Translations under genes and position numbers: made by a program | Origin: Thermohalobaculum sp039180675 | GTDB taxonomy: Bacteria > Pseudomonadota > Alphaproteobacteria > Rhodobacterales > Rhodobacteraceae | Direction of reading: 5' to 3' | NCBI GenBank assembly: GCA_039180675.1 | Contig: JBCDDC010000013.1 | Span: 57,605-121,604, forward strand | Length of the DNA stretch: 64,000 nt | Notes under the pieces: generated by a model | The model's input: the letters and a program-made list of their open reading frames with translations, nothing else | Databases searched by the model: none | What the model was told of the DNA's origin: nothing | Part shown: positions 52,350 to 62,309 of the stretch, in pieces | Position numbering within the stretch: the first letter of the stretch is position 1 | Layout: every line of letters starts with the position of its first letter

Positions 52350-52670
52350 GTGGAGAATATCGGAGGGGTCGGGCTTGAAGCCTATCTGACGGTCGCGTCG
52401 ATCCTGTTCGTGATCGGGATCTTCGGGATCTTCCTGAACCGCAAGAACGTGATTGTGATCCTGATGTCGATCGAACTCATGCTGCTGGCGGTCAATATCA
52501 ACCTGGTGGCCTTCTCGGCGCATCTCGGCGATCTGACCGGTCAGGTCTTCACGCTCTTCATCCTGACCGTGGCGGCGGCCGAGGCGGCAATCGGGCTCGC
52601 CATTCTGGTCTGTTTCTTCCGCAATCGCGGGACCATCGCGGTGGAAGACGTCAATATGATGAAGGGGTAA
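52350..52670 (+). CDS. nuoK: NADH-quinone oxidoreductase subunit K
   Basis: Membrane subunit of 106 residues with three helices and the two conserved glutamates of the proton path: one in VILMSIELMLLAVNINLVAF and one in VAAAEAAIGLAILV. GTG 52350, 2 nt after the nuoJ stop, is the probable start. The N terminus is a few residues longer than in some relatives. Confidence 0.95.
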   Translation: MENIGGVGLEAYLTVASILFVIGIFGIFLNRKNVIVILMSIELMLLAVNINLVAFSAHLGDLTGQVFTLFILTVAAAEAAIGLAILVCFFRNRGTIAVEDVNMMKG

Positions 52671-52673
52671 GGC

Positions 52674-54680
52674 GTGTATACGGCCATCCTTCTCCTGCCA
52701 CTGCTTGGCGCGATCATCGCGGGGTTCTTCCACCGCGTGATTGGCGAGAAGGCGGCGATGTACCTGACAACGGGTCTGTTGATGATCTGTGCGGCGCTGA
52801 GCTGGGTCGCCTTCTTCTCCATCCACGGAGAGCATCAGGACACGGTGGTGCTGATGCGCTGGATAGGGTCCGGCGATCTGCAGGCCGACTGGTCGATCCG
52901 GGTCGATCAGCTCACCGGTGTGATGCTGGTGGTGGTGACGAGTGTCTCATCGCTCGTGCATCTCTATTCGATCGGGTACACCGATGACGGCGATCACCCT
53001 GATCCGATTGATAATTTCCAGAATGGCGCGCGGGCGCGGTTCTTTTCGTATCTGAGCTTCTTCACCTTCGCCATGCTGGCGCTGGTGACGGGCGACAACC
53101 TGCTGCAGATCTTCTTTGGCTGGGAGGGCGTTGGCGTTGCCTCGTACCTTTTGATCGGGTTCTGGTTCCGCAAGAGTTCGGCCAACGCTGCGGCGATCAA
53201 GGCCTTTGTGGTAAATCGGGTGGGCGATTTCGGCTTCCTGCTGGGGATGTTCGGACTGTTCTTGCTGACTGGATCGATCCAGCTCGACGATGTGTTCACC
53301 GCCGCGCCGGAGCTGGCCGAGACGCAGATCCCGTTCCTCTGGATGAGCGTGAATGCGCTGGAGCTTTGCTGCATCCTGCTGTTCGTCGGCGCCTGCGGGA
53401 AATCGGCGCAATTCCTGCTCCACACCTGGCTACCTGATGCGATGGAGGGGCCGACCCCGGTCTCGGCTCTGATCCACGCGGCGACCATGGTCACAGCCGG
53501 GGTCTTCCTGGTCTGCCGGATGTCGCCGCTCTACGAGTTCTCCGATCAGGCGGCGACGATCGTTGTCTATATCGGGGCTACCACAGCGTTCTTCGCGGCG
53601 ACCGTGGGTCTCGTTCAGAACGACATAAAGAGGGTGATCGCCTACTCCACCTGCTCGCAACTCGGCTACATGTTCGCGGCCGCGGGTGTCGGCGCCTATG
53701 AGGCGGCGATGTTCCACCTCTTCACCCATGCGTTCTTCAAGGCGCTGCTGTTCCTCGGCGCAGGATCCGTCATCCACGCGATGCATCACGAGCAGGATAT
53801 GCGCAAGATGGGTGGGCTGAGGGCGAAGATCCCGCTGACCTACTGGATGATGGTCACGGGAACGCTGGCGATCACGGGAGTTGGCATACCGCTTCTCTAT
53901 CTTGGGTTCCCGGTCGGGTTCGCGGGGTTCATCTCGAAGGACATCATCATCGAGACGACCTTTGCCGCCCATACGGCGGCGGGGTCCTATGCGTTCTGGA
54001 TGCTGGTTGTCGCCGCCTGCATGACCTCGTTCTACTCGTGGCGGCTGATCTTCCTGACCTTCCACGGGCCGACCCGGGCGGATCAGCATACTTTCGACCA
54101 TGCGCATGAGAGCCCGCTGGCGATGATGATCCCGCTATACGTGCTGGCCATCGGCGCTGTTCTCGCGGGCATGATCTTCTATGGCGACTTCGTCGGCCAC
54201 CACGAAGGTGCATTCTGGGGTCCATCGATCGTGAACCTCGTGCCCGAGGGTGGCGAGGATATCCTGACCGCCGCGCATCACGTGCCGAAGTGGGTGAAGG
54301 TGAGCCCGTTCATCGCCATGCTGATCGGGCTCCTGCTCGCCTACATCTTCTACATCCGCAGTCCGGAGCTGCCGAAGAAGATCGCCGAGCGGAACGAGCC
54401 GCTCTACCAGTTCCTGCTGAACAAGTGGTACTTCGACGAGATCTACAACTTCGTCTTGGTGCGTCCGGCGATGTGGATCGGCACCGTCTTCTGGAAGAAG
54501 GGTGACGGGGCGGCGATCGACGGCATCATCAACGGGATCGCGATGAACATCGTGCCGCGGCTTACGCGCTTTGCCGGGCGCATCCAGTCGGGCTTTCTGT
54601 TCCACTATGCTTTCGCCATGCTAATCGGCCTTTCGGCGCTGATCACGTGGTTCACCCTGTCGGGCGGAGGTGGTCAATGA
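52674..54680 (+). CDS. nuoL: NADH-quinone oxidoreductase subunit L
   Basis: Antiporter-like proton-pumping subunit of 668 residues. The core carries the key charged residues in FFGWEGVGVASYLLIGFW, AQFLLHTWLPDAMEGPTPVSALIHAATM and KRVIAYSTCSQLGYMF, and the C-terminal third contains the long lateral helix that spans NuoM and NuoN. The start is GTG 52674, 3 nt after the nuoK stop. The stop overlaps the nuoM start (ATGA). Confidence 0.97.
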   Translation: MYTAILLLPLLGAIIAGFFHRVIGEKAAMYLTTGLLMICAALSWVAFFSIHGEHQDTVVLMRWIGSGDLQADWSIRVDQLTGVMLVVVTSVSSLVHLYSIGYTDDGDHPDPIDNFQNGARARFFSYLSFFTFAMLALVTGDNLLQIFFGWEGVGVASYLLIGFWFRKSSANAAAIKAFVVNRVGDFGFLLGMFGLFLLTGSIQLDDVFTAAPELAETQIPFLWMSVNALELCCILLFVGACGKSAQFLLHTWLPDAMEGPTPVSALIHAATMVTAGVFLVCRMSPLYEFSDQAATIVVYIGATTAFFAATVGLVQNDIKRVIAYSTCSQLGYMFAAAGVGAYEAAMFHLFTHAFFKALLFLGAGSVIHAMHHEQDMRKMGGLRAKIPLTYWMMVTGTLAITGVGIPLLYLGFPVGFAGFISKDIIIETTFAAHTAAGSYAFWMLVVAACMTSFYSWRLIFLTFHGPTRADQHTFDHAHESPLAMMIPLYVLAIGAVLAGMIFYGDFVGHHEGAFWGPSIVNLVPEGGEDILTAAHHVPKWVKVSPFIAMLIGLLLAYIFYIRSPELPKKIAERNEPLYQFLLNKWYFDEIYNFVLVRPAMWIGTVFWKKGDGAAIDGIINGIAMNIVPRLTRFAGRIQSGFLFHYAFAMLIGLSALITWFTLSGGGGQ

Positions 54681-56218
54681 CGAACCTCCTGACGCTCGTG
54701 ACCTTCATGCCGCTTATCGGGGCGGTGCTGATGGTCCTGTTCCTGCGGGGCGAGGATGAGACCGCGCAACTGAACGCGAAGCGGCTGTCGCTTCTGGTGA
54801 CTTCGGCGACCTTCGGCCTGTCGATCTGGGTCCTGACGGGGTTCGACCCCAACGATCCCGGTTTTCAGCTGGTCGAGGAACGTGTCTGGCTGGCCGGGCT
54901 GAGCTACAAGATGGGGGTCGACGGGATCTCGCTTCCCTTCGTGATGCTGACCACGTTCTTCTTTCCGCTCGCCATCCTGGCAAGCTGGGAGGTGACGGTC
55001 CGTGTCAAGGAGTACATGGCCTGTTTCCTGCTGCTGGAGACGCTGGTGATCGGCGTCTTCACCTCGCTCGACATGATCCTGTTCTACCTGTTCTTCGAGG
55101 GCGGGCTGATCCCGATGTTCCTGATCATCGGGATCTGGGGCGGGAAGGAGCGGATCTACGCGGCCTTCAAGTTCTTCCTCTACACGCTGCTTGGCTCGCT
55201 CCTGATGCTGGTGGCGATGATCTACATGTATTTCGACGCGGGCACGACCGATATCACGGCGCTGCTCAACCACCAGTTCAGCTTTGAGGAAATCGAGCTG
55301 CTGGGCTGGCAGGTTGTCGGCGGGGCGCAGACGCTGATGTGGCTCGCATTCTTCGCAAGCTTTGCTGTGAAGATGCCGATGTGGCCGGTCCATACGTGGC
55401 TGCCGGATGCCCATGTGCAGGCGCCGACGGCGGGCTCGGTGATCCTGGCCGCGATCCTGCTCAAGATGGGCGGTTATGGTTTCCTGCGCTTCAGCCTGCC
55501 GATGTTCCCGGTCGCCTCCGAGATCATGATGGGATTCGTCTTCTTCCTCAGCGTGGTCGCGATCATCTACACCTCGCTGGTCGCCCTGATGCAAGAGGAT
55601 ATCAAGAAGCTGATCGCATACTCCTCGGTCGCCCATATGGGGTTTGTGACCATGGGGATCTTTGCGGCGAACCAGCAGGGGGTGGATGGTGCGATCTTCC
55701 AGATGATCTCCCACGGGTTTATCTCGGGTGCGCTCTTCCTTCTGGTCGGCGTGGTTTATGATCGGATGCACACGCGCGAGATCGCGGCCTATGGCGGCCT
55801 TGCGATCAGAATGCCGGTCTATGCGACCGTGATGATGCTGTTCACCATGGCCAATGTCGGCCTGCCGGGCACCTCCGGCTTCGTCGGCGAATTCCTGACC
55901 ATGGTGGGGGCGTTCCAGCAATCGACCTGGGCGGTCTTCGGCGCGGCGATCGGTGTGATCCTGTCGGCAGCCTACGCGCTATGGCTCTATCGCCGGGTGG
56001 TGTTCGGCGATCTGATCAAGGAGAGCCTGAAGACGATCCTGGACATGACGCCCCGCGAGATCGCGGTGATAGCGCCTCTGGTCTTCTTCACGCTCCTTCT
56101 GGGTGTCTACCCCTCGCTTGCAATCGATCTTTTCGCCCCAACCGTTGAGGCCCTGCTCGAGCAGGTCGACGCGGCCCAGGCGGCCGCCGGGCAGATCGAG
56201 CTTGCCGGGCATCAGTAA
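54677..56218 (+). CDS. nuoM: NADH-quinone oxidoreductase subunit M
   Basis: Antiporter-like proton-pumping subunit of 513 residues. LLETLVIGVFTSLDMILFYLFFEGGLIPMF carries the conserved TM5 glutamate region, and KMPMWPVHTWLPDAHVQAPTAGSVILAAILLK is the broken-helix pump motif. ATG 54677 overlaps the nuoL stop by 4 nt. A frame extension to 54647 is not needed. Confidence 0.97.
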   Translation: MTNLLTLVTFMPLIGAVLMVLFLRGEDETAQLNAKRLSLLVTSATFGLSIWVLTGFDPNDPGFQLVEERVWLAGLSYKMGVDGISLPFVMLTTFFFPLAILASWEVTVRVKEYMACFLLLETLVIGVFTSLDMILFYLFFEGGLIPMFLIIGIWGGKERIYAAFKFFLYTLLGSLLMLVAMIYMYFDAGTTDITALLNHQFSFEEIELLGWQVVGGAQTLMWLAFFASFAVKMPMWPVHTWLPDAHVQAPTAGSVILAAILLKMGGYGFLRFSLPMFPVASEIMMGFVFFLSVVAIIYTSLVALMQEDIKKLIAYSSVAHMGFVTMGIFAANQQGVDGAIFQMISHGFISGALFLLVGVVYDRMHTREIAAYGGLAIRMPVYATVMMLFTMANVGLPGTSGFVGEFLTMVGAFQQSTWAVFGAAIGVILSAAYALWLYRRVVFGDLIKESLKTILDMTPREIAVIAPLVFFTLLLGVYPSLAIDLFAPTVEALLEQVDAAQAAAGQIELAGHQ

Positions 56219-56230
56219 GGACGGGGACCG

Positions 56231-57676
56231 ATGGCTGAAGACTACCTGATTGTCCTGCCAGAGATCATGATGGCCGTGGGCGCCATGGCGCTCCTGATGT
56301 TTGGGACCTATGGCGGGCAGGACAGCCAGCGCTACAACATCTCCTTTGCCTCCGCGGGCCTGATGGTGCTGATTGCGGCTATGATCGTGACCGATGCGCC
56401 GGGGCGGGAAGAGGCCTTCAACGGCGCTTTCGTCAACGATGCCTATTCCCGCTTTGCCAAGGTTCTGATCCTGATCAGCTCGGCTGTGATGCTGGTGCTC
56501 GGCCAGGATTATCTGGAGCGGCGGGGCATTCTGAAGTTCGAGTATCCGATCCTGCTTTTGCTCGCGGTGCTCGGCATGATGATGATGGTCTCGGCGGGCG
56601 GCCTGATCTCGCTCTACATGGGGTTGGAGCTGCAATCGCTGGCGCTTTATGTCGTCGCCGCCTTCAACCGCGACAGCGTGCGCTCGACCGAGGCAGGGCT
56701 GAAATACTTCGTGCTCGGCGCGCTGTCCTCTGGCTTGCTGCTTTACGGCGCGTCGCTGATCTACGGCTACACAGGCACGACGCGGTTCGATGGCATCTCT
56801 GCGGTGATCGAGGCAGAGGGGGTCTCGCTTGGTCTCACCTTCGGGCTGGTCTTCGTCTGTGCGGCGCTGGCCTTCAAGATCTCGGCCGCTCCTTTCCACA
56901 TGTGGACACCTGATGTGTACGAGGGTTCCCCGACCCCCGTGACGGCGTTTTTCGCGACCGCGCCAAAGGTTGCGGCCGGGGCGCTCTTTGCCCGGGCGCT
57001 GTTCGATGGGTTCGGGCAGGCCACGGGGGATTGGCAGCAGATCCTCGTCTTTGTCTCGGTCGCATCGATGTTCCTCGGCTCGATCGCCGCGATCGGGCAG
57101 AGCAACCTGAAGCGGCTGATGGCGTACTCCTCCATCGGACATATGGGCTTCGCGCTTGTGGGTCTCGCTGCGGGGACGCAGCAGGGAGCGGACGCGCTGC
57201 TCCTCTACCTCTCGATTTATGTGGTCATGAACGTGGGCGTCTTCGCCTTCATCATGGGAATGGAGCGGGACGGGCGCCCGGTTGCGGCGCTTTCGGATCT
57301 GAACGGGTTGGCGCGCGAGCGTCCGGCACAGGCGATGGCGATTGCAATCCTGATGTTCAGCCTTGCCGGTCTGCCGCCGATGGTCGGTTTCTTCGCCAAA
57401 TTCTTCGCCTTCAAGGCGGCTGTCGATGCGGGCCTAACGGCGCTTGCCGTCGCGGGGGCGATCGCGTCGGTCATTGGGGCGTTCTACTATCTCAACATCG
57501 TCAGGATCATGTATCTGAACGAACCGGACGAGCCGCTGGAACTGCGCCTCAACCTGTTCCAGCAGGCGGCCATCGGCGTCTCTGCGCTGGTCATGGTTGC
57601 CGGTTGGCTGCCCTTCCTTCAGGGGCTCGGGGTTCCGGCGATGACCGAAGCGGCGGCCGAGGCGCTTTTGAAATGA
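56231..57676 (+). CDS. nuoN: NADH-quinone oxidoreductase subunit N
   Basis: Third antiporter-like subunit (481 residues), closing the complex I operon. The proton-channel segments MGLELQSLALYVVAAF and KISAAPFHMWTPDVYEGSPTPVTAFFATAPK are intact, as is NLKRLMAYSSIGHMGF. It starts 12 nt after nuoM, and its TGA overlaps the birA ATG by 4 nt, so expression of birA is likely tied to nuo. Confidence 0.97.
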   Translation: MAEDYLIVLPEIMMAVGAMALLMFGTYGGQDSQRYNISFASAGLMVLIAAMIVTDAPGREEAFNGAFVNDAYSRFAKVLILISSAVMLVLGQDYLERRGILKFEYPILLLLAVLGMMMMVSAGGLISLYMGLELQSLALYVVAAFNRDSVRSTEAGLKYFVLGALSSGLLLYGASLIYGYTGTTRFDGISAVIEAEGVSLGLTFGLVFVCAALAFKISAAPFHMWTPDVYEGSPTPVTAFFATAPKVAAGALFARALFDGFGQATGDWQQILVFVSVASMFLGSIAAIGQSNLKRLMAYSSIGHMGFALVGLAAGTQQGADALLLYLSIYVVMNVGVFAFIMGMERDGRPVAALSDLNGLARERPAQAMAIAILMFSLAGLPPMVGFFAKFFAFKAAVDAGLTALAVAGAIASVIGAFYYLNIVRIMYLNEPDEPLELRLNLFQQAAIGVSALVMVAGWLPFLQGLGVPAMTEAAAEALLK

Positions 57677-58419
57677 CGACCTGGCCGGGTGACTATGACC
57701 GGCTGATCCTCGACGAGGTGGACAGCACGAATGCCGAGGCGGCGCGCCGGGCGGCCGCTGGCGTGACCCGGCCGACCTGGATCACGGCGCGGCGGCAGAG
57801 CGCGGCCCGCGGCCGTCAGGGGCGGCGCTGGGTCATGCCGGAAGGCAACCTCGCCGCGACGCTTTTGACTTTTCCCAGCTACGGGGCAGAGGAGGCGGGA
57901 CTCCGCACCTTTGTAGCGGCTTTGGCTGTGGCGGATCTCTTTGCCGCACTCGCTGTCGTCGATATCCGCATGAAATGGCCCAACGACGTGATGCTGCGCG
58001 GCGGCAAGGGAGCCGGTATCCTGCTGGAAAGCGCCTCCAAGCCCTCCGGCCTCGCGTGGCTTGCGGTCGGGATCGGCGTCAACCTCGTCTCGGTGCCAGA
58101 CAGTGTCGCGCCCGGCACCCTGCCACCAACCAGTGTCGCCGGTGTGGGAGGGATGACAGTTTCGCCCGACGAGGCGCTCGCCATTCTCGCCAACGCCTGG
58201 GATCACTGGGACCGGCGGTTGGAGGAGGAAGGGTTCGAGCCGATCCGCGCAACGTGGCTTTCCCGCGCGGCCCGTATGGGCGAGGAGATCGAGGTTCGGC
58301 TCCCGGCGCGCACCCTTAAAGGCATTTTCGAAGATGTGGACGGGACCGGTGCCCTTGTTCTAAGAACCCCCACCGGCGTTGAGCGGATCACGGCGGCGGA
58401 TGTGTTCTTCCCGGGGTAG
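57673..58419 (+). CDS. birA: Biotin-[acetyl-CoA-carboxylase] ligase
   Basis: Enzyme of 248 residues that activates biotin with ATP and attaches it to the carboxyl carrier protein BCCP. The biotinyl-AMP loop is RQSAARGRQGRRWV (about 37-50), and KWPNDVMLRGGKGAGILLE carries the catalytic lysine region. The N-terminal DNA-binding domain of the E. coli type is absent, so it is not a repressor. ATG 57673 overlaps the nuoN stop. coaX starts 3 nt after its own stop. Confidence 0.94.
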   Translation: MTTWPGDYDRLILDEVDSTNAEAARRAAAGVTRPTWITARRQSAARGRQGRRWVMPEGNLAATLLTFPSYGAEEAGLRTFVAALAVADLFAALAVVDIRMKWPNDVMLRGGKGAGILLESASKPSGLAWLAVGIGVNLVSVPDSVAPGTLPPTSVAGVGGMTVSPDEALAILANAWDHWDRRLEEEGFEPIRATWLSRAARMGEEIEVRLPARTLKGIFEDVDGTGALVLRTPTGVERITAADVFFPG

Positions 58420-58422
58420 CTG

Positions 58423-59205
58423 ATGCTGCTTGCGATCGACGTCGGCAACACCAACACGGTCTTCGCGCTGCATAACGGCGCGGAGTTCGTTGATGAATGG
58501 CGTTGCAATACCGAGAGCGTGCGCACGGCGGATCAGTACTTCGTCTGGCTGAACCAGTTGATGCAGCACAAAGGGTTGAGCCCGAGCCTGATCTCCGAGG
58601 TGGTGATCTCCAACGTCGCCCCGGCGACGCTTTTCAACCTGAGGGTGCTCTGCGATCGCTATTTCGGTTGCCGCCCGCTGGTCGTGGGCAAACCCGAGTG
58701 TGAGCTTCCGGTCGACGTCCGGGTCGACAATCCGGCTGAGGTGGGCGCGGACCGGCTGGTCAACACGGCGTCTGCCCACCACACCTATGGCCCGAACCTG
58801 ATCATCCTCGATTTTGGCACGGCCACGACCTTCGATGTGGTCGGCCATGACGGGGCCTATGTCGGCGGCGTGATCGCGCCGGGCATCAATCTGTCGCTTG
58901 AGGCGTTGAAGAACGCGGCGGCGCATCTGCCCCATATCGACATCACGATGCCTCAACAGGTCGTCGGCACCAACACGGTGGCCTGCATGCAATCGGGTGC
59001 CTTCTGGGGATATGTGGGCTTGATCGAGGGGGTGTGCGCCCGTATCTCCGCCGAGAAGGAGCGTGAGATGACGGTGATCGCCACCGGCGGTCTTTCGCCG
59101 CTTTTCGCGCGCTCGACCGATATCATAAAACACGTGGACACCGACCTAACGATGCGCGGGCTCGTCCTCATACATAACTATAACAAATCGAGCATGAATG
59201 ACTGA
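58423..59205 (+). CDS. coaX: Type III pantothenate kinase
   Basis: Cytoplasmic kinase of 260 residues that phosphorylates pantothenate, the first step of coenzyme A synthesis. The N-terminal phosphate-binding DVGNTNTVF, the VGADRLVNTASAHH motif and DFGTATTFDVV are diagnostic for the CoaX type, which is not feedback-inhibited by CoA. It starts 3 nt after birA and overlaps the RNase J gene by 8 nt. Confidence 0.96.
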   Translation: MLLAIDVGNTNTVFALHNGAEFVDEWRCNTESVRTADQYFVWLNQLMQHKGLSPSLISEVVISNVAPATLFNLRVLCDRYFGCRPLVVGKPECELPVDVRVDNPAEVGADRLVNTASAHHTYGPNLIILDFGTATTFDVVGHDGAYVGGVIAPGINLSLEALKNAAAHLPHIDITMPQQVVGTNTVACMQSGAFWGYVGLIEGVCARISAEKEREMTVIATGGLSPLFARSTDIIKHVDTDLTMRGLVLIHNYNKSSMND

Positions 59206-60874
59206 AAAATCAAAGGAACTGGTCTATCTCGCCCTCGGCGGCGCGGGAGAGATCGGGATGAACTGTTACCTCTATGGTCTGGGGTCCGGCGATGACCGGG
59301 ACTGGATCATGGTGGATCTGGGGATCGGTTTCGGGGACATGGAAACCTCCCCCGGGGTCGAGCTTGTCCTGCCGGATATCGAGTTCATCACCAGCCGGCG
59401 CAAGCGGCTGAAGGCCATCTTCATCACCCACGCGCATGAGGATCATATCGGTGCCATCCCGCATCTGTGGAAGCGGTTGGAGACACCCGTCTACGCCCGG
59501 CGTTTCACGGCCGAAGTCATCCGGCGCAAGCTGGCAGAGACCGATATCGACCCGGGCATCGTCCACGTCGTTGGCACGGGCGAGAGGATCCCGGCGGGCG
59601 ACTTCGAGGTGGAGTTCCTGCCGATCACCCATTCGATCCCCGAGGCGTCGATGCTCGCGATCCATACGCCGAAAGGCACAATCGTGCATTCCGGCGACTT
59701 CAAGCTCGACCCGTCGCCGCAGATGGGCGACCCGGTCGATCTTGGGATCTATGAGAAGCTGGGTGAGCAGGGGGTCCTCGCCTTTGCCTGCGACTCGACC
59801 AATGTGTTTCTCGAGGGCGAAAGCCGGTCGGAAGAACAGATCGTCGGCAATCTCGAGCGGGTGATCTCCGAGGCCAAGGGCGCCGTCGCCGCGACGACCT
59901 TCGCCTCGAACGTCGCGAGGTTGAGGACACTGGCGGTCGCAGCCCAGAACTCTGGCCGCAGCGTGGTTGTCGCTGGGCGTGCCATGCGCCGGATGATCGA
60001 GGTCGCGGTGGAGACCGGTCTTCTGACCGACTTTCCGACGGTCACGCGCGAGGAGGACGCCGACGCGATCCCGCGTGAGAACCTGTTCTACCTCGTCACC
60101 GGCAGTCAGGGCGAGGGCAGGGCGGCGATAGCCCGGATCGCGCAGGGCTCGCACCCGAGCGTGAAGTTGAAGGAAGGAGACACGGTTCTCTTCTCCTCGA
60201 AAACCATCCCCGGCAACGAGGCGGCGATCTACCGGCTCTACAACAGGCTCTCCGAGCAAGGGATCCGCGTGATCGACGGCGAGATGGAGGCGATCCACGT
60301 CTCCGGCCACGCCCGGAGGGGCGATCTTGAGCGGATGGTCGAGATCCTGAAGCCGCGGGTCAGCCTGCCGATCCATGGCGAACATCGCCATCTGGTTGAG
60401 CATGCGGATCAGGCAAAGGCGTGGGGCGTGCAGCCGGTGGTGGCGCCCAACGGATCAATCGCGCGGCTCGACGGGAACAAGCCGGAGGTGGTCGAGTATG
60501 TCGAGACCGGCCGGGTCTATCTAGACGGCACGGCCCATGTCGGCGCCTTCGATGGCGTGATCCGCGAGCGGCTAAAGCTTGCACGCCAGGGCCATGTGAG
60601 CGTTTCGGTCGTTGTCGATGAGGATGGCGACCTGATCGCCGACCCCCAGGTTCAATGCCTCGGCGCCCCGAAGGACGGCGAGGGGTGGAGCGCGCCCCTT
60701 GATGAGATGCTGGCGAGTGCGATTGATGAGGCGATCGAACGTGCGCCGACCAAGGTCAAGCGGACGGATCAGAGCATCGAGGAACTGGTCAACCGGGCCA
60801 TCCGCACGGTCACCAACCCGTCCTGGGGAAAGAAGCCTGTGACGACGGTGATGGTGACCCGGCTCGAAGACTAA
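59198..60874 (+). CDS. rnj: Ribonuclease J
   Basis: Metallo-beta-lactamase/beta-CASP ribonuclease of 558 residues with 5'-exonuclease and endonuclease activity in mRNA and rRNA maturation. The zinc motif THAHEDHIGAIPHLW lies near residue 72. The beta-CASP segment (SGHARRGDLERMVEILKPRVSLPIHGEHRHL) and a C-terminal dimerisation domain are present. It overlaps coaX by 8 nt. Downstream it converges with a DEAD-box helicase, and a hairpin lies between their ends. Confidence 0.95.
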   Translation: MTEKSKELVYLALGGAGEIGMNCYLYGLGSGDDRDWIMVDLGIGFGDMETSPGVELVLPDIEFITSRRKRLKAIFITHAHEDHIGAIPHLWKRLETPVYARRFTAEVIRRKLAETDIDPGIVHVVGTGERIPAGDFEVEFLPITHSIPEASMLAIHTPKGTIVHSGDFKLDPSPQMGDPVDLGIYEKLGEQGVLAFACDSTNVFLEGESRSEEQIVGNLERVISEAKGAVAATTFASNVARLRTLAVAAQNSGRSVVVAGRAMRRMIEVAVETGLLTDFPTVTREEDADAIPRENLFYLVTGSQGEGRAAIARIAQGSHPSVKLKEGDTVLFSSKTIPGNEAAIYRLYNRLSEQGIRVIDGEMEAIHVSGHARRGDLERMVEILKPRVSLPIHGEHRHLVEHADQAKAWGVQPVVAPNGSIARLDGNKPEVVEYVETGRVYLDGTAHVGAFDGVIRERLKLARQGHVSVSVVVDEDGDLIADPQVQCLGAPKDGEGWSAPLDEMLASAIDEAIERAPTKVKRTDQSIEELVNRAIRTVTNPSWGKKPVTTVMVTRLED

Positions 60875-60899
60875 GCGCCGCGCGTCACGCGGCGGCGCT
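60874..60899. terminator. Bidirectional hairpin between RNase J and DEAD-box helicase
   Basis: AGCGCCGC (60874-60881) pairs with GCGGCGCT (60892-60899). An inner GCG/CGC pairing with one bulged G leaves the trinucleotide TCA (60885-60887) as the loop, and this TCA is the helicase stop codon on the minus strand. The last base of the RNase J stop is the first base of the stem. Placement argues for termination in both directions. Confidence 0.5.
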
Positions 60900-62309
60900 A
60901 TCCTCCGCCGGGTCTTCAGCCGTATCCTGGTCAGAGCTGTCATCTGCCTCCGCCGTGTCATCGGAGGCAGAGGCATTCTTCTTGCTGCGAATGTCGATCA
61001 TCAGGAATGCCGGGACATGGTTGCCCATGCCGACGACCGGGCCGCCTGAGCTGCGACCCTCCTCGTGGCTCCGTCCGCGGCCCTTGCTCCGCCCGCCACG
61101 GCTACGCTCGCCGCCGCGTTCGCGCTTGGGCTTTTCGTCCTGTTCGGGTTCCTTCGCCACCGCGCCTCCCGGTGTCTCGACAACCGGGATTTCTTTCTCG
61201 ACCAGTTCCTCGATCTTCTCGAGATACTTCTTCTCGTAGGGCTGGCAGATCGTGATTGCGGTGCCTTCCTTGCCGGCCCGTCCGGTGCGGCCGATGCGGT
61301 GGACATAGTCCTCGGAATGGATCGGCACGTCGAAATTGAAGACGTGGCTCACATCCGGGATGTCGAGGCCGCGGGCCGCGACGTCGGAAGCCACCAACAG
61401 CTGGATATGCCCGTTGCGGAAGCCGTCCAGCGTTGCCATGCGCACTGACTGATCGAGATCGCCGTGTAGCGCGCCAGCGTTCCAATCGTGTTTCACCAGC
61501 GATTTCTGCAGGATCGAGACATCGCGTTTGCGGTTGCAGAAGATGATCGCGTTCTTGAGCTTCTCGCCCTCGCGGTCCATCAGCGCGCGCAGGCAGTCCC
61601 GCTTCTCCTTGTCGGCGCGGTCGCGCGACGAGGTGCGCAGGTGGCAGACTTGTTGGGAGATGGTCGCCGAGGTTGAGGACTGACGCGCCACTTCGACCCG
61701 CTGCGGGTTCGACAGGAATGTCTCTGTCAGCCGCGTGATCTCCGGCGGCATGGTGGCCGAGAAGAACAGCGTTTGGCGCGTGAACGGCGTCAGGGAGAAG
61801 ATCCGCTCGATATCCGGAATGAAGCCCATGTCGAGCATCCGGTCGGCCTCATCGACCACCATGACCTGGATGCCGGTCAGCATCAGCTTGCCGCGCTCGA
61901 AATGATCGAGCAGACGGCCCGGCGTGGCGATGAGCACATCAACGCCGCGGTCGATCAGCTTGTCCTGGTTGGCGAAGTTTACACCGCCGATCAGAAGCGC
62001 CATCGAGAGCTTCTTGTACTTGCCATAGGTCTCGAAGTTCTCGGCCACCTGGGCGGCGAGTTCCCGCGTCGGGCATAGGATAAGTGAGCGCGGCATCCGC
62101 GCCCTGGCCCGGCCCTTGGATAGGATATGAATCATCGGCAGAGTGAAGCTGGCGGTCTTGCCTGTGCCCGTCTGGGCAATCCCAAGGACATCGCGGCCCA
62201 TGAGGGCATGCGGGATGGCCTGTTCCTGGATCGGGGTCGGTTCGGTATAACCAGCTTCGTCGACGGCCTTCAGCACGTCGGAATCGAGCTCAAGCTCAGA
62301 AAATTTCAT
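60885..62309 (-). CDS. DEAD-box RNA helicase (RhlE/RhlB-like)
   Basis: ATP-dependent RNA helicase of 474 residues. Q motif PTPIQEQAI, Walker A AQTGTGKTASFTLP, PTRELAAQV, DEAD box VDEADRMLDMGF, SAT, and HRIGRTGRAGKEG (motif VI) are intact in two RecA-like domains (about 1-375). The tail from about 385 is arginine/glycine/serine-rich (ERGGERSRGGRSKGRGR), then ends in an acidic run (DDTAEADDSSDQDTAEDP). Such tails bind RNA or partner proteins. Roles in ribosome assembly or RNA decay are inferred from the family. Confidence 0.93.
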   Translation of the reverse strand: MKFSELELDSDVLKAVDEAGYTEPTPIQEQAIPHALMGRDVLGIAQTGTGKTASFTLPMIHILSKGRARARMPRSLILCPTRELAAQVAENFETYGKYKKLSMALLIGGVNFANQDKLIDRGVDVLIATPGRLLDHFERGKLMLTGIQVMVVDEADRMLDMGFIPDIERIFSLTPFTRQTLFFSATMPPEITRLTETFLSNPQRVEVARQSSTSATISQQVCHLRTSSRDRADKEKRDCLRALMDREGEKLKNAIIFCNRKRDVSILQKSLVKHDWNAGALHGDLDQSVRMATLDGFRNGHIQLLVASDVAARGLDIPDVSHVFNFDVPIHSEDYVHRIGRTGRAGKEGTAITICQPYEKKYLEKIEELVEKEIPVVETPGGAVAKEPEQDEKPKRERGGERSRGGRSKGRGRSHEEGRSSGGPVVGMGNHVPAFLMIDIRSKKNASASDDTAEADDSSDQDTAEDPAEDSAAA

